Notes under the pieces: generated by a model
Told to the model about the DNA's origin: nothing
Seen by the model: the letters and a program-made list of their open reading frames with translations, nothing else
The model's database searches: none
Source of the DNA: Flavobacterium xinjiangense
GTDB taxonomy: Bacteria; Bacteroidota; Bacteroidia; Flavobacteriales; Flavobacteriaceae
Direction of reading: 5' to 3'
DNA length: 64,000 nt
NCBI RefSeq assembly: GCF_900142885.1
Contig: NZ_FRCL01000001.1
Coordinates: forward strand, 290,311-354,310
In this document: positions 1 through 8,187 of the stretch, one piece after another
Layout: every line of letters begins with the position of its first letter
Numbering within the stretch: position 1 is the stretch's first letter
Program-made: the position numbers and the translations under genes

Positions 1-1
1 A

Positions 2-52
2 GCACTAAGAAGAATAAAAGAAGCAGTAACATTAACTGAAGTTCCTGCATAA
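2..52 (+). CDS. C-terminal tail of an unidentified gene (partial)
   Basis: An open frame enters from the window edge, reads ALRRIKEAVTLTEVPA and stops at a TAA. A strong hairpin follows 25 bases later, which fits the end of a real transcript. The fragment is too short to assign to a family. Confidence 0.4.
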   Translation, partial: ALRRIKEAVTLTEVPA

Positions 53-77
53 TATAAAATTCGTTTCAAATTTAAAA

Positions 78-126
78 TAGTTTAAGGTTTAAAGTTTTAC
101 CGCTTTATACTTTAAACTATTTTTTT
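78..126 (+). terminator. hairpin terminator after the edge gene
   Basis: A long inverted repeat pairs AATAGTTTAAGGTTTAAAG with CTTTATACTTTAAACTATT and is followed by a run of T. It separates the edge gene from purT. Confidence 0.7.
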
Positions 127-128
127 AT

Positions 129-221
129 GGGCGTGACCCAAGGGTCGGGCTATCCGCTGCAATCTTTTTTACCTCGTTAAAGAACGAGATAAAAAAGGAT
201 TTCCACTTCTATCCCTCACGC
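129..221 (-). ncRNA. dispersed structured element, copy 1 (flavo-1-like)
   Basis: Read on the minus strand it begins GCGTGAGGGATAG and ends GGTCACGCCC, so its ends pair. It carries the core GTGGAAATCCTTTTTT, then a small stem (CTCGTT/AACGAG), then AAAAAAGATTGCAGCGGATA. The same core and layout recur at 5637, 32185, 33908 and 53671. The architecture recalls the flavo-1 RNA motif of Flavobacteria; this assignment is from memory and unverified. A TATTTTTG box for purT lies just beyond it at 232-239. Confidence 0.55.
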
Positions 222-290
222 AAAAAAACACTATTTTTGCTTCCAATTTAAATCGTTTTCATACGATTAAGCAACTTGAAACTTCAAAAA

Positions 291-1451
291 ATGAAAATAC
301 TACTTCTTGGATCTGGCGAATTAGGAAAAGAATTTGTAATCGCAGCACAACGCATCGGGCAAACCATAATTGCAGTTGATAGTTATGAAAACGCGCCCGC
401 TATGCAAGTGGCACACGCTTTTGAAGTCATCAATATGCTTGATGGAGAAGCCTTAGACCGAATTGTTGCCAAACACCAACCTGATTTCATCGTTCCTGAA
501 ATTGAAGCCATTCGTACCGAGCGTTTTTACGATTACGAGAAGCAAGGAATTACCGTAGTTCCTTCTGCGAAAGCAGCAAACTTCACCATGAACAGAAAAG
601 CAATCCGAGATTTAGCTTCCAAAGAATTAGGATTAAAAACCGCCAATTATCGCTACGCCACAACTGCCGAAGAATTGCAAAAAGGAGTTGAAGCCGTTGG
701 AATGCCATGCGTGGTAAAACCATTAATGTCTTCGTCTGGAAAAGGACAATCCACTATAAAAACAGAATCCGATATCGAAAAAGCATGGAATTATGCCGTG
801 GAAGGTTCTCGCGGGGATGTTGTGGAAGTTATCGTAGAAGCATTTGTGAAATTCAATTCGGAGATTACTTTATTGACAGTAGTTCAAAATAATAATCCCA
901 CTTTGTTTTGTGCCCCAATTGGTCACCGACAAGAACGTGGCGATTACCAAGAAAGCTGGCAACCCGCAAGAATTTCCGACAAAGATTTATACGAAGCACA
1001 AGACATGGCCGAAAAAGTTACCGAAGCTTTGGGCGGCGCAGGACTTTTTGGAGTAGAATTTTTCTTGGCTGATGATGGCGTTTATTTCTCAGAATTATCA
1101 CCTCGTCCACATGATACCGGAATGGTAACTTTGGCGGGAACGCAAAACTTCAATGAATTCGAATTGCATTTACGAGCCATTTTAAGTTTACCAATTTTCG
1201 AAATTACTTTAGAAAAAGTGGGAGCAAGTGCAGTTATTTTAGCTTCAGAAAATTCAACAAACCCAACTTATACCGGCATCGAAAAAGTTGCATCTTTACC
1301 TAAAACTGATTTCAGAATCTTTGGAAAACCAACTTCTCGTCCGTACAAAAGAATGGGCGTGGCTTTAGTCAATGACACTTTAGAAACTCCAATTGAAGAA
1401 GTCGTAGAAAAAGCTAAAAAAGCAGCTAGTTTGGTTACCGTGAATTCGTAA
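291..1451 (+). CDS. purT: formate-dependent phosphoribosylglycinamide formyltransferase
   Basis: PurT is an ATP-grasp enzyme that makes formyl-GAR from GAR, formate and ATP in cytoplasmic purine synthesis. The 386-residue product matches the usual length (about 390). It opens with [15 protein letters not shown], the PurT nucleotide-binding start, and shows the ATP-grasp segments [14 protein letters not shown] and [28 protein letters not shown] chose the ATG at 291; an upstream in-frame TTG at 276 would add only five residues. A TAnnTTTG-type box (TATTTTTG, 232-239) lies upstream. The stop codon abuts the stop of the convergent AraC gene with no gap. Confidence 0.96.
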   Translation: MKILLLGSGELGKEFVIAAQRIGQTIIAVDSYENAPAMQVAHAFEVINMLDGEALDRIVAKHQPDFIVPEIEAIRTERFYDYEKQGITVVPSAKAANFTMNRKAIRDLASKELGLKTANYRYATTAEELQKGVEAVGMPCVVKPLMSSSGKGQSTIKTESDIEKAWNYAVEGSRGDVVEVIVEAFVKFNSEITLLTVVQNNNPTLFCAPIGHRQERGDYQESWQPARISDKDLYEAQDMAEKVTEALGGAGLFGVEFFLADDGVYFSELSPRPHDTGMVTLAGTQNFNEFELHLRAILSLPIFEITLEKVGASAVILASENSTNPTYTGIEKVASLPKTDFRIFGKPTSRPYKRMGVALVNDTLETPIEEVVEKAKKAASLVTVNS

Positions 1452-2315
1452 TTACTTTTTAGAAACACGAAAATCTGTCGGAGTCATTGCAGTATGTTTT
1501 TTGAATAATCGTGTAAAATAGGAATAGTCATCATATCCTAATTCGGTTGCAATTTCATTAACGGTGAACTTTTTATCCATCAGCATTCGTTTTGCTTCCA
1601 GAATAATTCGGTTTGTGATTACTTCGGTTGTGGTCTTCTGCAGGATTTCATTGCATACCCTGTTCAAATGTTTTAAAGTAATATGGAGTTGCGAAGCATA
1701 GAAAGAAGGCGTTTTATCTGCCTTAAAATTCTTTTCCAAAAGTACTTCAAAATTTTTAATTTTCACATTATACGAATGCGTTTCATGGAGATAAGTTTCA
1801 CTATATTTTCTGGCAATTTCAATATGAATAATATCTAGCAGGTTCATGATTTTATCCTGCTTCATAATTTGGTTTCCCTCAGTTTCCGAAATTAGGCTCT
1901 CAAAATATGGCAGAATCGCTTTGGATTCAGCCATATCAAATAAAATTTCAGGGATATTATTAACCGAAGAATAAAAAGGATATTCACCTATAGTTTTTTG
2001 TCCAAAATAGAGATTATACATTTCCTGCGAATAGAAAATTACAAATCCTTCTACATCATCGGACAAATCCCAATGATGTATTTGTCCAGGCTGCATAAAA
2101 AAAACACTTCCGGGTTGGATTATAAATTTATCAAAATCAATTTCATGCGTTCCTGAACCTTTAGTAAAAAAAACAAGCACATAAGAATTATGTCGGTGCG
2201 GCTCTTCAACAAAACTATGATTGATTAAGTGATTTTTGAACGTATTAATATACAAATCACTATTTACTGAATTACAGTTAAAACGCTGAATGGGATAAAT
2301 AGGATACTTTTTCAT
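1452..2315 (-). CDS. AraC family transcriptional regulator with cupin-type sensor domain
   Basis: The 287-residue protein has an N-terminal cupin-like sensing half (roughly 10-140, including EPHRHNSYVLVFFTKGSG and FFMQPGQIHHWDLS) and a C-terminal AraC double helix-turn-helix (about 190-285). The latter ends with the typical FTVNEIATELGYDDYSYFTR and RLFKKHTAMTPTDFR pattern. It probably binds DNA as a small-molecule-responsive activator. It is divergent from the DUF983 gene across 93 bases, so it could control that gene, but no operator is visible. It converges on purT with no intergenic base. Confidence 0.9.
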   Translation of the reverse strand: MKKYPIYPIQRFNCNSVNSDLYINTFKNHLINHSFVEEPHRHNSYVLVFFTKGSGTHEIDFDKFIIQPGSVFFMQPGQIHHWDLSDDVEGFVIFYSQEMYNLYFGQKTIGEYPFYSSVNNIPEILFDMAESKAILPYFESLISETEGNQIMKQDKIMNLLDIIHIEIARKYSETYLHETHSYNVKIKNFEVLLEKNFKADKTPSFYASQLHITLKHLNRVCNEILQKTTTEVITNRIILEAKRMLMDKKFTVNEIATELGYDDYSYFTRLFKKHTAMTPTDFRVSKK

Positions 2316-2408
2316 AACTAATACAATGTCTTTATTGTGCTACAATAAGCGAATATAGAAAACATCTGGAACATGGATAATAAATACCTTTGATAAAAAT
2401 AAATAAAA

Positions 2409-2771
2409 ATGTCACATGTTATTGCACATATCCTAAATAATGATTGTCCACATTGCCTTGAAGGCAAGGTTTTCAATGAAAAAAGCATTTTCTTTACTAT
2501 TGGATTTCCCAAAATGAACAAATTTTGCTCCCGTTGTCAATTTAAATTCGAGAAGGAACCTGGTTATTTTTTTGGTGCCATGTATGTCAATTATGGACTG
2601 ACTGTAGCGCAAAGTATTGCGACTTATGTCATAGCTCAGTTTTTCTTTACCGAAACTTTCGATTTAAGAATCATTCCAATTATTGGAGTGGTTATCATTG
2701 CAATGTCTTCTTTCAACATTCGTCTATCCAGATTATTATGGATTTACATGTTCAAGAATTATTCCAGCTAA
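2409..2771 (+). CDS. DUF983 family membrane protein
   Basis: A 120-residue protein with paired CxxC motifs (CPHC near residue 13 and CSRC near residue 39), followed by FEKEPGYFFGAMYVNYG, the signature of DUF983, and two predicted membrane segments (about 63-82 and 88-108). The cysteines suggest a small metal or zinc-ribbon site facing one side of the inner membrane; the function of the family is unknown. A TACCTTTG box at 2385-2392 is a plausible -7 element. The DUF6370 and Crp-like genes follow on the same strand. Confidence 0.85.
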   Translation: MSHVIAHILNNDCPHCLEGKVFNEKSIFFTIGFPKMNKFCSRCQFKFEKEPGYFFGAMYVNYGLTVAQSIATYVIAQFFFTETFDLRIIPIIGVVIIAMSSFNIRLSRLLWIYMFKNYSS

Positions 2772-2830
2772 AAATCGCAAAACAAATCAAAAAAAGGACT
2801 ATCTTGTCAGGAATAAATTCTTTAAAAGAA

Positions 2831-3157
2831 ATGAAAAAAATCATAACTTCAATATTCTTGTTTTCTATACTAATAGCAACTGCTCAGGATAAAAAAGAAA
2901 AGCCAAAAACCCAAATTGTAGATGCCGCTTGCGGACAATGTCAATTTGGAATGAAGGGAAATGGTTGTGAATTAGCTGTACGTATTGATGGAAAAAGCTA
3001 TTTTATAGACGGAACTTCTATCGATTCTCATGGTGATGCTCACGCTGATGATGGTTTTTGTGCTGCCATTAGAAAAGCAGCAGTTGTTGGTGAAATAAAA
3101 GACACCCGTTTTGTAGTTTCAGAATTTAAATTACTTCCTGAAGAAAAGAAAAAATAA
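2831..3157 (+). CDS. exported DUF6370 family protein
   Basis: The start at ATG 2831 gives a clean signal peptide (MKKIITSIFLFSILIATAQ). An upstream in-frame start at 2738 lies inside the DUF983 gene and is unlikely. The mature 90 residues contain DAACGQCQFGMKGNGCELAV and DGTSIDSHGDAHADDGFC, a Cys/His-rich pattern typical of DUF6370 in Flavobacteria. It is probably periplasmic and may bind a metal; that is inference. It lies 59 bases after DUF983 and 6 bases before the Crp-like gene, so the three may be one operon. Confidence 0.85.
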   Translation: MKKIITSIFLFSILIATAQDKKEKPKTQIVDAACGQCQFGMKGNGCELAVRIDGKSYFIDGTSIDSHGDAHADDGFCAAIRKAAVVGEIKDTRFVVSEFKLLPEEKKK

Positions 3158-3163
3158 CAAAAG

Positions 3164-3739
3164 TTGCCTTTAATTCTTCAAAATATTACCAAGCATATAA
3201 CACTTACTCCTGAAGAAGAGCAACTTTTTTTGTCCAAAATTGAAACGCATCATTTTAAAGCCAAAAGTCTTTTACTCAATTCAGGGCAAGTTTGCAAACA
3301 TTCCTATTTTGTGAACTCAGGAATCTTGAGAAGTTTCAATATCAATGATAACATTGTAGAGCATGTTTTAAATTTTGCCTGTGAAGGATGGTGGATTGGC
3401 GATATGTACAGCTTAATTTCGCAAAAACCCGGCAATCTTTTTATTGAAGTTTTAGAAGATGCCGAAGTCGCTATGCTTTCAAAAGAAAATCAAGAACAAC
3501 TTTATATAGAAATTCCAAAACTAGAACGCTTTTTTAGAATTCTAACTGAAAATTCATTGGTAGCATATCAAGAACGATTGATGGATAATTTAAGTTTATC
3601 AGCAGAAGAGCGCTTTGAAAAATTTTGCAAAAAATACCCGAGTCTCATTCAAAAAGTGTCTCAAAAACAAATTGCTTCTTACATTGGCGTCACACCTGAA
3701 TTCTTGAGTAAGATGAAGTCGAGACTGCTGCGAAAGTAG
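3164..3739 (+). CDS. Crp/Fnr family transcriptional regulator
   Basis: The 191-residue protein has a cNMP-binding-type beta-barrel (about 20-130) and a short C-terminal helix-turn-helix (QKQIASYIGVTPEFLSKMKSRL). The effector is unknown; this subgroup often lacks canonical cAMP contacts. The only start that keeps the N-terminus (ILQNITKHITLTPEEE) is a TTG at 3164, six bases after the DUF6370 stop, so translation probably uses TTG and may be coupled to the gene before. The stretch 3740-3914 before pirin holds only a TAAATTTG box (3877-3884). Confidence 0.88.
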   Translation: MPLILQNITKHITLTPEEEQLFLSKIETHHFKAKSLLLNSGQVCKHSYFVNSGILRSFNINDNIVEHVLNFACEGWWIGDMYSLISQKPGNLFIEVLEDAEVAMLSKENQEQLYIEIPKLERFFRILTENSLVAYQERLMDNLSLSAEERFEKFCKKYPSLIQKVSQKQIASYIGVTPEFLSKMKSRLLRK

Positions 3740-3914
3740 TGTTCAGTAATCAGTTTCTAGTATTCAATTATTAAGAATGCGAAATTCTCCTTAATACTTT
3801 ACTGAGCACTGACCACTTTTTTACTGAATACTGATTTTCTTAATCTACATTAAGTGCCTTCTTCATGCAATGATTGTAAATTTGTATCATAATAATTACT
3901 AAATTTATTTCATC

Positions 3915-4631
3915 ATGGAAAATACAATCATACACAAAGCAAATACACGTGGTCATGCTGATCATGGCTGGTTGAATGCTTATCACAGTTTTAGTTTCGC
4001 CAGTTGGTACAACCCAGAAAGAGTCCAGTTTGGAGCGCTTCGTGTTTTGAATGACGATACCATTGCAGCCGGAATGGGTTTTGGAACACATCCGCACGAT
4101 AATATGGAAATCATCACCATTCCACTTGAAGGCGATTTGGCGCACAAAGACAGTATGGGAAATACAGAAACTATTAAAAGTGGCGACATTCAAGTCATGA
4201 GTGCCGGTACTGGAGTAAAACATTCTGAATTTAATCCAAATGCTGATCAAAGAACTAAATTATTGCAAATTTGGGTCTATCCAAACCAGCAAAATGTAGC
4301 ACCACGTTACCAACAAATCACTTTAAATCCTGAGGATCGAAAAAATAAATTGCAACAAATTCTTTCCCCCAATGCTGATGATTCAGGCGTTTGGATTCAT
4401 CAGGATGCTTGGTTTCATTTGGGTAAATTTGACAAAGATGTTTCAGCCACTTACAATTTGAAAAAAGAAGGAAATGGCGTTTATGCCTTTATCCTTTCTG
4501 GAACTATAACAATTAACGGACAGGAATTAGAAACCCGTGATGGATTTGGAATTTGGAATACCAATTCTTTGGACATTAAAGCGACCTCAGATGCCGAGTT
4601 CTTATTGATGGAAATTCCGATGCAACATTAA
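3915..4631 (+). CDS. pirin family protein (quercetinase-like bicupin)
   Basis: The 238-residue length and start NTRGHADHGWLNAYHSFSFA are typical of YhhW/pirin proteins. The metal site is visible as GFGTHPHDNMEIITIPLEG plus KHSEF (His, His, His, Glu). The C-terminal cupin (about 150-238) is intact. Pirins bind Fe(II) and some cleave quercetin; the physiological role here is unknown. It starts a four-gene run with GNAT, OsmC and a [4Fe-4S] protein, with gaps of 11, 2 and 2 bases, so they are very likely co-transcribed. Confidence 0.93.
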   Translation: MENTIIHKANTRGHADHGWLNAYHSFSFASWYNPERVQFGALRVLNDDTIAAGMGFGTHPHDNMEIITIPLEGDLAHKDSMGNTETIKSGDIQVMSAGTGVKHSEFNPNADQRTKLLQIWVYPNQQNVAPRYQQITLNPEDRKNKLQQILSPNADDSGVWIHQDAWFHLGKFDKDVSATYNLKKEGNGVYAFILSGTITINGQELETRDGFGIWNTNSLDIKATSDAEFLLMEIPMQH

Positions 4632-4642
4632 TTTTTTTTATT

Positions 4643-4927
4643 ATGAGTGAAATCCTAGAATTAGAATACAACGAAAAAGAAGGGTTCTTCTATATGGCTG
4701 TAAATGATAAAATAGAAGCTAAAATGACATTTGTTTTTGCTGGCAAAGATAAAATCATCATTGACCATACCGAAGTGAATGTAGGTAATAACGGGAAAGG
4801 ATTTGGAAAGAAAATGGTGGAAAAAGCAGTCGCATTTGCCCGAGAAAAAGGCATTTCAATTCTTCCTTTATGTCCTTTTGCGAAAAGTGTTTTTGATAAA
4901 AACCCCGAATTTAGAGACGTTTTATAA
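4643..4927 (+). CDS. small GNAT-fold acetyltransferase-like protein (YjdJ family)
   Basis: The 94-residue protein matches the short YjdJ-type GNAT fold. It has the acetyl-CoA loop VGNNGKGFGKKMVEKAVAFA and the ending ILPLCPFAKSVFDKNPEF, where the conserved Cys sits. The substrate is unknown. It is the second gene of the pirin operon. In other bacteria this family sits beside the YjdI [4Fe-4S] protein, which is also present here two genes downstream. Confidence 0.9.
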   Translation: MSEILELEYNEKEGFFYMAVNDKIEAKMTFVFAGKDKIIIDHTEVNVGNNGKGFGKKMVEKAVAFAREKGISILPLCPFAKSVFDKNPEFRDVL

Positions 4928-4929
4928 TT

Positions 4930-5337
4930 ATGGGAAATTTATTAGAAAAAGATATTAGCGGCCATATTGGGACACAAAAATACCTGTGTACCATTTCTTG
5001 GCGAAACGGTCAGCTTATTATGGATGAGCCGGAAAGTATAGATGGAAATGATCTGGGTCCAGATCCCTACTCCACTCTTCTTGCCTCTTTAGCAGGCTGT
5101 ACTTTATCAACTTTACGTATGTATATTGACCGAAAAGGATGGATAATCCCAGAAATTAATATTACATTGAACGCAACACAAGAAACAGGCAATGAAGTGA
5201 CTACTATAATCTCCAGAAAAATTTCTTTTTCGACTGAAATTACTCCAGAACAAAAAGAACGACTGTTGATGATTGCTGAAAAATGTCCTGTTTCCAGAAT
5301 TTTAAAAGGAACAATAACGATTAACACCACCTTGTAA
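4930..5337 (+). CDS. OsmC family peroxiredoxin-like protein
   Basis: The 135-residue protein has the OsmC/Ohr-fold pattern: GNDLGPDPYSTLLASLAGCTLSTLRMYIDRKG (quoted here only by its key parts GPDPY and AGCT) holds the first Cys, and EKCPVSRILKG the second. OsmC proteins reduce organic hydroperoxides with this Cys pair. It overlaps tightly with its neighbours (2-base gaps), which suggests a stress-response operon together with pirin and the iron-sulfur protein. Confidence 0.92.
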   Translation: MGNLLEKDISGHIGTQKYLCTISWRNGQLIMDEPESIDGNDLGPDPYSTLLASLAGCTLSTLRMYIDRKGWIIPEINITLNATQETGNEVTTIISRKISFSTEITPEQKERLLMIAEKCPVSRILKGTITINTTL

Positions 5338-5339
5338 CT

Positions 5340-5561
5340 ATGGATCCGGAAAACATTAAAAAAGAATATACCAATGGTGAAGTCACCGTGGTATGGCAAT
5401 CTGGCAAATGCATTCACTCGGGCAACTGTGTCCGCAATAATCCTGATGTGTTTCAACCCAGAGAAAAACCTTGGATTAAAATTGAAGGTTCTTCGACAGA
5501 GAAAATTATTGATACGGTAAAGAAATGCCCTTCGGGAGCGTTAACGTATTACGAGAACTAA
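5340..5561 (+). CDS. (4Fe-4S) mono-cluster protein, YjdI/Fer4_19 family
   Basis: The 73-residue protein contains GKCIHSGNCVRNNPDVF and KKCPSGALTYYEN, the spaced cysteines of the divergent single-cluster ferredoxin family found next to YjdJ and OsmC genes. It is probably a cytoplasmic electron carrier. It is the last gene of the pirin operon and is followed 20 bases later by a strong terminator. Confidence 0.9.
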   Translation: MDPENIKKEYTNGEVTVVWQSGKCIHSGNCVRNNPDVFQPREKPWIKIEGSSTEKIIDTVKKCPSGALTYYEN

Positions 5562-5580
5562 TAAAAAATCCTATATTGAA

Positions 5581-5612
5581 AGAAAAGCGTTGTAAACACA
5601 CAACGCTTTTCT
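5581..5612 (+). terminator. terminator of the pirin operon
   Basis: A perfect 11-bp stem AAAAGCGTTGT / ACAACGCTTTT (5583-5593 with 5600-5610) has a 6-base loop and is flanked by further pairs. Confidence 0.85.
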
Positions 5613-5636
5613 TGTTTCTTGAAATCCTACAGTTTC

Positions 5637-5731
5637 TTTTTAGCCCTGATGGAAGCGGAAATCCTCGCAGAGATTGCAGCGTACAGCAGGAGGAATATTG
5701 ATAAGAAGAACAAAAGTTGGTGCTCCTAAAA
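5637..5731 (+). ncRNA. dispersed structured element, copy 2 (flavo-1-like)
   Basis: It begins TTTTAGCCCTGATGG, contains AAGCGGAAATCCT and AGAGATTGCAGCGTACAGC, and ends GTGCTCCTAAAA, so its ends pair (TTTTAG/CTAAAA). The middle stem is nearly absent compared with the other copies. Its last bases overlap the fabD promoter. Confidence 0.55.
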
Positions 5732-5746
5732 AAAATACTATTTTTG
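5717..5746 (+). promoter_or_regulatory. predicted fabD promoter
   Basis: TTG at 5717-5719, exactly 19 bases, then TATTTTTG at 5739-5746. This matches the Bacteroidota housekeeping consensus and lies 26 bases before the fabD ATG. Confidence 0.65.
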
Positions 5747-5771
5747 TCCCGACAAATTTAAATAGACAACA

Positions 5772-6644
5772 ATGAAAGCATACGTATTTCCAGGTCAAGG
5801 CGCGCAATTCACCGGAATGGGCAAAGACTTATATGAAAACTCCCCATTAGCAAAGGAATTATTCGAAAAAGCGAACGATATATTAGGTTTCCGCATCACA
5901 GATATCATGTTTGAAGGTACGGCCGAGGAATTGAAAGAAACCAAAGTTACGCAGCCAGCAGTTTTCTTACATTCGGTTATTTTAGCTAAAACGTTGGAAG
6001 ATTTCAAACCAGAAATGGTTGCGGGACATTCATTAGGCGAATTTTCAGCATTGGTAGCAAATGGCACTTTGTCTTTTGAAGATGGATTGCGATTGGTTAG
6101 TAAACGCGCTTTGGCGATGCAAAAAGCCTGCGAAATAAAACCATCGACTATGGCTGCCGTTTTAGGATTAGCAGACAATATTGTAGAAGAAGTTTGTGCT
6201 TCTATTGACGGAATCGTAGTCGCTGCAAACTATAACTGCCCAGGACAATTGGTAATTTCAGGAGAGACAACCGCAGTTGAAAAAGCCTGCGAAGCTATGA
6301 AGGCCGCTGGAGCGAAACGTGCTTTATTGTTACCTGTGGGAGGTGCTTTTCATTCCCCAATGATGGAACCGGCAAGAGAAGAATTAGCAGCAGCTATTGA
6401 AGCAACGACATTCTCAACTCCTATTTGCCCCGTGTATCAAAACGTGACAGCTAATGCGGTTTCTGACCATAATGAGATCAAGAAAAACTTAATCATACAA
6501 TTGACTGCGCCAGTAAAATGGACGCAATCCGTGCAACAAATGATTGCTGATGGTGCAACTTTATTTACCGAGGTGGGCCCGGGAAAAGTATTAGCCGGAT
6601 TGATTGGAAAAATTGATAGAGAAGCGGTGACCGCGAATGCGTAA
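5772..6644 (+). CDS. fabD: ACP S-malonyltransferase
   Basis: FabD moves malonyl from CoA to acyl carrier protein for fatty acid synthesis. The 290 residues match the usual length. The start FPGQGAQFTGMG is typical, the nucleophile is Ser87 in GHSLGE, the catalytic His194 is in FHSPMM, and the oxyanion/Gln loop QPAVF is present. It is a single-gene unit with its own promoter inside the preceding repeat element. Confidence 0.96.
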   Translation: MKAYVFPGQGAQFTGMGKDLYENSPLAKELFEKANDILGFRITDIMFEGTAEELKETKVTQPAVFLHSVILAKTLEDFKPEMVAGHSLGEFSALVANGTLSFEDGLRLVSKRALAMQKACEIKPSTMAAVLGLADNIVEEVCASIDGIVVAANYNCPGQLVISGETTAVEKACEAMKAAGAKRALLLPVGGAFHSPMMEPAREELAAAIEATTFSTPICPVYQNVTANAVSDHNEIKKNLIIQLTAPVKWTQSVQQMIADGATLFTEVGPGKVLAGLIGKIDREAVTANA

Positions 6645-6776
6645 TTAGTATTCAATCGCAATACTCCGTTTTGAAATAGATTAAAAATTAAATCTTCGTG
6701 AACATACGTTTATGAGGATTTTTTTTATCTTTATAATAGGAGTTCACTAAATTATAAATTTATTAAAATAAAAAAA

Positions 6777-7028
6777 ATGAAAAAAGCACTTTTAGGAATA
6801 GCATTTATTGCAACTTTAATGACCTCTTGTAAAAAAGAAACAAAAGACGAAGTAAAAGAGGCAACTGAAGCAGTTGGGAACGAAATGGGAGAAGCAATGG
6901 ATACAGCTGCTGTAAAAGTTGACGCTGCAGTTGATTCTACTAAGGTTAAAGCTGGAGAAACTCTTGAAAGAGGAGCTAAAAAAATGGATGAAGCTGCTGA
7001 AAAGCTGAAAGAAGCAGGAAAAAAATAA
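6777..7028 (+). CDS. small helical lipoprotein, unknown function
   Basis: The 83-residue product has a lipobox (LMTSC, Cys18) after a short signal sequence. The mature part is almost all charged/Ala helix (repeats of EAT, VDAAVDS, KMDEAAEKLKEAG), so it is probably a surface or periplasmic helical lipoprotein. It resembles in style the Ala-rich lipoprotein at 11018-11263. No conserved enzyme motif is visible. A hairpin follows 86 bases later. Confidence 0.75.
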   Translation: MKKALLGIAFIATLMTSCKKETKDEVKEATEAVGNEMGEAMDTAAVKVDAAVDSTKVKAGETLERGAKKMDEAAEKLKEAGKK

Positions 7029-7113
7029 TTTCCAGAAAAACTGAATTGAAAGTCCTGAACGAATTATAAATTAAGAAAATCAGTTTTCATTCGTAGTTTT
7101 TTCCAATCAAAAA

Positions 7114-7148
7114 AAATCCCAAATTATCATCGTGATAATTTGGGATTT
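7114..7148. terminator. bidirectional terminator between lipoprotein gene and galE
   Basis: A 16-bp perfect stem AAATCCCAAATTATCA / TGATAATTTGGGATTT has a 3-base loop and A and T runs on either side, serving both convergent genes. Confidence 0.9.
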
Positions 7149-7167
7149 CTATTTTTTAAACTGAGTA

Positions 7168-8181
7168 CTAACTTCTAATTTTTTGTTCCCATTTCCAAGC
7201 ACTTGCCATTGCTTCTTCAAGCGTTGATTGTGCCTTCCATCCTAGAACAGTATTAGCTTTATCCGTATTAGCGTAAGCCGATGTAATATCGCCTTCTCTG
7301 CGACCTACAATTTTATATGATAATTTTTTACCGCTTACTTTTTCGAAAGTATGAATGACTTCTAACACAGAACTTCCTGTCCCTGTTCCTAGATTAAAGG
7401 TTTCTACTTTGGCCAGATTCTTTTTGTTTAATAGCCTTTGCAAAGCAATTACGTGCGCTTTTGCCAAATCGACTACATGAATGTAATCACGCACAGCTGT
7501 CCCATCAGGCGTAGGATAATCATCTCCGTAAACGGATAATTCTTTTCGTAAACCAAAACCCGTTTGAGTTATAAAAGGCACTAAATTTTGTGGTACGCCA
7601 ATAGGTAATTCCCCAATTTCAGCTGACGGATGTGCTCCAATAGGATTGAAATAGCGCAATAGAATGGCATTGATATTAGATACCTTAGCAACATCAGTGA
7701 TGATTTCTTCTCCTATTTGCTTTGTGTTACCATAAGGCGACATGGCTGTTTGAATTGATGCATCCTCAGTGATTGGCATTTTTTCGGCTTGACCATAAAC
7801 GGTACAAGAAGAGCTGAAAATAAAGCTGGCTTCGGGTTTTTTCTGTAATTCCTGCAAAACATATACCAACGCATTGATATTGTTTTCATAATACAACAAA
7901 GGATTTTCGACACTTTCACCAACGGCCTTTGAAGCAGCAAAATGAATCACCCCGGAAATATCATTATGTCTTTTGAAAAAATCCTGTACTTTATCTTTTT
8001 CACGTAAATCTAGCTTTTCGAATGCGGGAATTTTTCCTGTAACAGCTTCAATTCCGTCTAATACACTCAAAGAAGTATTAGAAAGATTATCTACAACTAA
8101 TACCTCAAAACCTTCATTTTGTAATTCGACTACGGTATGAGATCCTATAAAACCTAAACCTCCTGTTACTAGTATTTTCAT
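7168..8181 (-). CDS. galE: UDP-glucose 4-epimerase
   Basis: GalE interconverts UDP-glucose and UDP-galactose. The 337 residues carry the NAD-binding GGLGFIGSH (7-15), the SSSCTVYG segment (123-130) and the catalytic Tyr150-x3-Lys154 (SPYGNTK). The length is typical. It lies six bases after a sugar aminotransferase gene on the same strand, so both are likely transcribed together for surface polysaccharide precursor supply. A bidirectional terminator follows. Confidence 0.95.
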   Translation of the reverse strand: MKILVTGGLGFIGSHTVVELQNEGFEVLVVDNLSNTSLSVLDGIEAVTGKIPAFEKLDLREKDKVQDFFKRHNDISGVIHFAASKAVGESVENPLLYYENNINALVYVLQELQKKPEASFIFSSSCTVYGQAEKMPITEDASIQTAMSPYGNTKQIGEEIITDVAKVSNINAILLRYFNPIGAHPSAEIGELPIGVPQNLVPFITQTGFGLRKELSVYGDDYPTPDGTAVRDYIHVVDLAKAHVIALQRLLNKKNLAKVETFNLGTGTGSSVLEVIHTFEKVSGKKLSYKIVGRREGDITSAYANTDKANTVLGWKAQSTLEEAMASAWKWEQKIRS

Positions 8182-8187
8182 GATTTA

